A stretch of DNA of 64,000 bases from Deroplatys truncata (taxonomy: Eukaryota > Arthropoda > Insecta > Mantodea > Mantidae). The notes beneath the pieces were generated by a model, which had not been told where the DNA came from, made no database searches, and saw nothing but the letters and a program-made list of their open reading frames with translations. Both the position numbers and the translations under genes were made by a program. How positions within the stretch are numbered: the first letter of the stretch is position 1; every line of letters starts with the position of its first letter. This document shows positions 59,542-64,000 of this stretch, piece by piece. Location of the stretch: contig CM060978.1 of the NCBI GenBank assembly GCA_030765065.1, positions 222,351,498 to 222,415,497 of the forward strand, read 5' to 3'.

Positions 59542-60006
59542 TGGTGTGGCCCCTCCTCCGCCACACCAGGTGACGATCATCCGAAAGGGATCTACATCAC
59601 CTCCCCTACCATGCACTAACTACAGCTAATGGATGGGAGAGGGAGTGGTGCTAGTGGTGCCAGGTACCGCTTGCGCAACCTGGGGTTAGTGGGTAACTCT
59701 ACGAAAGACGCCGGCCTACCAGGGGGTAGACAGGCAGAGGTGGATCCAGGGCCATCACTTGGCTCGTGGCCCAGTGCTGGTGCCTGGTGTATGTTAGTGA
59801 GGTATTCATGCTCATGCAGGTGGAATTTTGTGTTAGGTGTCGTGCTTAGTGATAGAGTAGAAGTGACCATGCTTACTTACGTGTCGGGTCGGTGCCGTCG
59901 TCTCTGTTGGTGTGGGTTCGTCCTGAAAGGAAACATAGAATGTGAGTTTCAGTTACCTATTCGTGTTCCATGTTAGCGCGGTGGTCGTCATAGGGGCGTT
60001 CAGTCC
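59542..60006 (-). other. LINE 3' UTR with terminal stem-loop
   Basis: About 465 bp from the ORF2 stop to the poly(A). Immediately before the tail is a perfect 9-bp stem, TGGTGTGGC with GCCACACCA (59542-59550 and 59560-59568), and a 9-base loop. Such hairpins can be the mark recognised by the reverse transcriptase; that role is inferred. Confidence 0.8.
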
Positions 60007-62776
60007 TCATGGCGGGATAAGATGCATTAGGTACTGTGTGACAGGGTCGGGGCCAGTTTGCTTGGTGATGGGAAGAGATCTGTCAAAAAGAGACAGGGGT
60101 CGTTTGTGCTTGTCTGCTTCTGTAGTGTACTGGCCTAGGCCTTGTATCAGAGGGTTATGGTGGGTTTTGGATCGTCTGTATAGATCGTAGGCGAGTTTCT
60201 TAATAAATTCCTCTATTGTGTGTAGTTTGGGTTCGTCGTGCAGTATGTCTGCGGGTGTGCTCTTTGGTACTCTTGAGGCCATTCTGATTATTTTGTTTTG
60301 TATCGTCTGCAGCGTGCGTATGTGCGAGGGGGCACAGTGTCCCCAGACCGGTGCCGCGTATGTCATTATCGGTCCGATTAGGCGCTTGTACAGTGTGATG
60401 CTAAGGGCCGTGCTTAGTTCCGTCTTTCGGTTAATTAATGGGTAAATGCGCGTCAGTTGTGCGTATGCTAGTCTCTTAACTTGTTTGACGTGCGGTCCAA
60501 AGGTTAGTCCGGTGTCCAGTGTCACGCCTAGATATTTCACCTTGTTGGTCCAGTGGATATCGCTTTGTTGAAGTTTCAGCGGAGTTAAGGGTTTCTTGTG
60601 GGAGGTTCTTTTTGTGAAGAGCATTAGTTGAGATTTTGTGGGATTGACTTTAATGCGCCATTGCCGGAGCCAGGGTTCCAGGTCTTGAAGTGCCGTTTGT
60701 AGCCTGGAGTGGATTAGCCTCGGTTGAACGGATCGTGCTGATATGGCAGTGTCGTCGGCATACATGTGTAGTGTTGTGTTGGGTGTTTTTGGGATGTCAT
60801 TTACGTATATCGTGAATAGAACCGGCGAGAGTATACTTCCTTGTGGGACCCCAGCATGGAGTTGCCTGGGCTCCGACGTTGCTGTTGACGTTTTGACCGC
60901 AAAGGTGCGGCCGCTGAGGTAGTGCGCAGCTAGTTTAACAAAGGTGTCCGTGAGATTCAATTGCTTTAGTTTGTAGTAAGCTCGGGTGGTGGACGGAGTC
61001 AAATGCGCGCTGTATGTCCAGAAAGAGTATTCCTGTACTTTGTTTTTGATTGAATCCTTGAATTATGCTCTCTGTGCAGCGAAGTAATTGCTGAGTGGTG
61101 GAGTGTTTTGCTCTAAAGCCAAATTGCTCCGGTATTATCGTGGAGTGTCGTATGAGATAGGCGTTCAGTCTCTTTAATATTATTTTTTCTGCTAGTTTGC
61201 TCATCGTGTTTAAAAGGCTAATCGGCCTGTAGTTATTTGGGTCGTGCCTGTCTTTTCCGGGTTTGGGGAACATTAATACTAGTGCATGTTTCCATTGTTT
61301 TGGAAAGTATCCATGCTGCAGGCAGTAATTGCATATTTCCGTAAAGTGGTGTATTGCTGCGGGTGTCCAGTGTTTGAGTACCAAGTTTGGTATCTGGTCT
61401 GGTCCTGGGGCTTTGTGGTCTCTCAGATGGGCTATTAGCCATTTAACTTCGGACGGGTGCGTTTTTCTGAGTTTGTTGTGCGTGGGCGTGGTTGTTAAAT
61501 TTCTAGTGCAATCGTCGATCATGGTGGAGAAGCCACCGGGGGATGGCGGCTCGTTTGGTGAGCAGGCTCTTTCAAAGGTGACCGCTAGGGTGTTCGCCTG
61601 TCCCTCCGGCGTTTCTGCCATCTGTCCTGGGTTGTCGGTGTTACGGAGGGGTGGTATATTGATTGTTTCTCTTATGAGGCGTTTAGTGAGTTGCCATATC
61701 TGTGAGTTGCCGGGTTGCATGTCTGCTAGGGTCTGGTCCCACTGCTGTTGGATCTGTTGGTTTATGCGTGTTTTGATGTCGCTGTTTAGGACTTCCATAT
61801 TAACTTTGTGCACGATGTTTCTCGTTCGTTGCCATTTTCTCCGCTCATGGTCTCTTTCATTCATAAGGTATAGGACTTCTGGTGGTAGATTTATTTCTCG
61901 TTTAGGGGGTGGTTTAAACGGCGTGGCTGCTGCGATGGCTAGTTGTGTTGCGGTTTCTAGCGCTGTTACGGCTGTTTCTGTGTCTTCTGGGTTCGTCAGT
62001 TCCGTCGCTGTTGGGAGGTTGGCATCCAGTATCTGGGTAAATAGCGGCCAGTTTGTTTTGTTGAAGTTGCGACGGGGTGCTTCTGGGTGTAAGGTGGGGG
62101 AGTGGGTGATGGTGAGCTTGATTGCATAGTGGTCGGAGGCTAGTGTTTCGACTCGGTTGAGCTTGTATTGAAAGAGGGTATTTTTCAGGATGGCTAGGTC
62201 TAGGATATGTGGCACGTGTTCGGGCCTGTGGGGCAGGAAGGTGGGTTCATCTGTGTAGGCTATGATGTAGTTGTTTTCCAGCATGTGGTTGTGTAGAAGG
62301 TTCCCCTCGTGGTTGTTCTTGTCGCCGCCCCAGATTTCGTGTATGGCGTTCAGGTCTGCCATGGCTACTACTTGGTCGCTGAGTGAGGTGATGGTGTCTA
62401 GGTCATCGGTGTTTAGCGTTCGCGGTGAGCTGTAAACCGCTACCACTGTGATGTCTTGTGGGCCTATGGGTATTGTGATTGCTGTAGCGTCCATCTGTTT
62501 TAGTGTCGGTATGTGTTTCTGGCTGTGCTGCATGTTGTTCTTGATTAAGATGGCGGTTCTTCCTGTTGGGGCGCGGTTGGGCCGGTCCGATCGGTAGACT
62601 CTGTAACCTGGTACTGAGAATCGGGCTTTGGCGTTTAGGAGTGTTTCGCCTAGTAGCGCTATGTCTGTATTGTTGGTGTTCAGGTAGTGTCGGAGTTATT
62701 GTAGTTTAGACCGGGCCCCCCTGCAGTTCCAGTAGAGGACTGTAAGAGTGTTGGGTGTTAGTGTGTGTCCTGCCAT
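60007..62776 (-). pseudogene. LINE ORF2: endonuclease-reverse transcriptase, nearly intact
   Basis: The ATG at 62776 opens the APE-type endonuclease: VLYWNCRGARSKLQ, LLGETLL (catalytic Glu), VVAMADLNAIHEIWGG (Asp/Asn) and ASDHYAI (SDH). Reverse transcriptase follows with FPKPGKDRHDPNNYRPISLL, EQFGFRAKHSTTQQL, FLDIQRAFDSVHH, GVPQGSILSPVLF, YADDTAI (active-site YADD) and KYLGVTLD, to the stop at 60007. It is about 920 codons, a normal jockey size. Two lesions are seen: an in-frame TAA at codon 27 (62696-62698) and one frameshift near 60975, just after the FDSVHHPSLL block. No RNase H domain. In the family the enzyme nicks DNA and primes reverse transcription on it. Confidence 0.88.
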
Positions 62777-62915
62777 TTTAAGAGTGTGTTGTGTTTGTGC
62801 TTTATTTTTTTTCTTCTTCTTTCTTTCTTTCTTTCTTTCTTACTTTTTTTTCTTTTTTTTCTCTCCTTTTTTTTCTTTGTTTATTTATCTCTCTCTTGCT
62901 TTTTTTTCTTTTGCT
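62777..62915 (-). other. ORF1-ORF2 spacer, polypurine on the coding strand
   Basis: Almost all A and G on the coding strand, with AAAGAAAGAAAGAAAG-type runs, giving a pyrimidine tract on the plus strand. It lies between the ORF1 stop and the ORF2 ATG at 62776. It may act in ORF2 translation, or may just be expanded simple sequence. Confidence 0.8.
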
Positions 62916-63582
62916 TTAAAGTCTTCTTCCTGTCTCCAAGGTGAAAAGCGTTGCGGCAATCGCCTCGAGTATGTCGAAGAAGGGCATGTTGCTTTCTATG
63001 CTATATGTTTGTGCCAATTTCTCAACCACTGCTCCAATGGCTTGTAGTCCTGCGCTCAGGCTTTCGTTGCCCATATTGCGGAGCAATTTGAGTATGTGTG
63101 AAGGTAAAAAGTTTGTTCTGAAGTGATGCTGCTTGTATTGGATTTCCTTTTCAGTTTTACTTGGCAGTGGTGAAGCTAGCCGTGCCAGCATCCGTTTTTC
63201 TGGGCTGTCCGGCACATTTGGCAGCGTCGTCTGCTTTGCCGTCTTATTGGCGGGTGTGCTTGCTGCAGCCGCTTGAGCGGAGCTTTTTCTTGGTGTCGTG
63301 AGCGCTGCTGGCGGTGCCGTGGGTGGCGGCGGTGTTACAGGTTCTCTCGGCTGTGTGCTTGGGCCCTGGATTTGCTGGTTTGCACCGCTCCTGTGCGGGG
63401 GGTTCGCTGTGATGTGCGACCTGTCTTGTTGCGGTCTCAGCTGCTCCGCGTAGGTTCCGCGCTCGGCCGTGACGGTTGCCCGGGCGCTCGGGTGAATGTA
63501 TCTGGCTGGTGGGTCTACCATTCTCCTATAGTACGGGCAGCCTCTCCATCTGGCGCCGTGCTCGTTGCTGTTGCATAGTGCG
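62916..63582 (-). CDS. LINE ORF1 protein, 5'-truncated
   Basis: The reading frame is open from the truncated 5' end: CNSNEHGARWRGCPYYRRM is the end of a jockey-type CCHC zinc knuckle, which normally closes the nucleic-acid-binding part of ORF1. A proline/alanine-rich linker (TPPPPTAPPAALTTPRKS) follows, then a carboxy-terminal helical region (HILKLLRNMGNESLSAGLQA) to the stop at 62916. The upstream zinc knuckles and the RNA-binding region are missing. The product would bind element RNA in the family; this copy cannot make a full one. Confidence 0.75.
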
Positions 63583-63590
63583 CTCCCGCT

Positions 63591-64000
63591 CGATCTGTAC
63601 TGTGCTTTCCTCAGAACTGGCTCCTACGTCACAAACGTAGCAGCTGCCGACAATTGGTAAACCTCCTAGGCGTTTTCAATTAATGCAAGATATTGTACTT
63701 TAAAGTCGGCTTGCTCTGCTGCAAGTTATTATACCCTCATATTTTAAGGTCATTTTACGTACGATAAATCCTCTTTTACACTTGAAGAGTTGAATCGGAT
63801 TTGAAAACCTCTATGCCAAGTCTAGAACTCGAACTACAGTTTTCCGTGCCGGTATTCTTTCCATGAATCATCCTCTGTGTGTCGATTAATCCAAATTTAG
63901 AGAGAATATATTCATTTCTAAGGCCATCTGTCTATGGTACTTATGTTGAAAGTCTTCCTTGAATCTTTACGAAGACCCAATACTCACTTCTTTATAACTA
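63591..64000. other. No gene recognised
   Basis: Flanking DNA beyond the LINE target duplication. No coding region or shared repeat seen. Confidence 0.4.

Larger units (their letters stand above)
59530..63582 (-). mobile_element. Jockey-like LINE, 5'-truncated, with 8-bp target duplication
   Basis: The element reads on the minus strand from a truncated ORF1 through ORF2 to a 3' UTR and a poly(A) tail (poly-T 59529-59538). CTCCCGCT flanks it at 59522-59529 and 63583-63590, one base possibly coming from the tail. The 5' end lies inside the ORF1 zinc-knuckle coding region, as expected for incomplete target-primed reverse transcription. One stop and one frameshift in about 3 kb of ORF2 indicate a fairly young insertion. 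Base composition (A/C-rich coding strand) is unlike the AT-rich surroundings. Confidence 0.9.

Noticed and set aside
59629-59976. A 115-codon plus-strand open frame
   Set aside because: It is antisense to the 3' UTR of the LINE, with no recognisable domain.
61329-62129. A 266-codon open frame on the plus strand
   Set aside because: It lies antisense to the endonuclease and reverse transcriptase of the LINE, whose minus-strand frame carries all the family motifs.
1-64000. CRISPR arrays, bacterial operons, Shine-Dalgarno sites, rho-independent terminators
   Set aside because: The composition, mariner and jockey elements and tRNA-SINEs are those of an arthropod nuclear genome. The regularly spaced repeats seen are microsatellites or transposon-derived.

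Overview
This window looks like intergenic DNA from a large, AT-rich, transposon-laden arthropod genome, most likely an insect. The evidence is three different mariner relics, a jockey-type LINE, many tRNA-derived SINEs and an insect-style TATA plus TCAGT promoter inside an LTR-like block. I cannot name the species. I found no host protein-coding gene, rRNA gene or functional tRNA gene. Every protein-like stretch I could recognise belongs to a mobile element, and all but one are badly decayed.

Layout: 1-13 kb holds copies of an abundant unclassified repeat ('family A'), one LTR-like repeat ('family B'), tRNA-SINEs, a decayed LINE reverse transcriptase and a collapsed mariner. 13-17 kb holds a CACTA-ended element, then a mariner pseudogene interrupted by an 805-bp inverted-repeat element with a TTA target duplication, then an LTR-like promoter block. 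17-30 kb is SINEs, a LINE RNase H relic split by two SINEs, and many family A copies, including a head-to-tail pair. 30-40 kb is sparse apart from two family B copies and three SINEs. 40-54 kb is mostly old, layered family A copies, a second CACTA-ended element and a LINE relic. 54-57 kb is a third CACTA-ended element nested in another inverted-repeat element, followed by a TA-flanked MITE. 57.9-58.6 kb is an internally deleted mariner with both ends. 59.1-59.3 kb is a 212-bp near-perfect hairpin. 59.5-63.6 kb is a young, 5'-truncated jockey-like LINE on the minus strand.

Family A dominates. Roughly a dozen copies of about 0.8-0.9 kb plus many fragments make up perhaps a quarter of the window by eye. 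Its two ends carry the same 12-mer, ACTTTCTCTACT, in inverted orientation next to small hairpins, and every copy carries a (CA)n tract at the same internal place. At least three young copies sit inside older copies of the same family. It encodes no protein I recognise and I cannot assign it to a known superfamily.

The best candidates for something undescribed are family A, the CACTA-ended element carrying a recurring conserved arthropod protein fragment, and family B, whose leader carries tandem copies of a motif resembling a retroviral tRNA-Lys primer-binding site. Family orientation for A is defined here as '+' when the ATCTGATGTG end is on the left.
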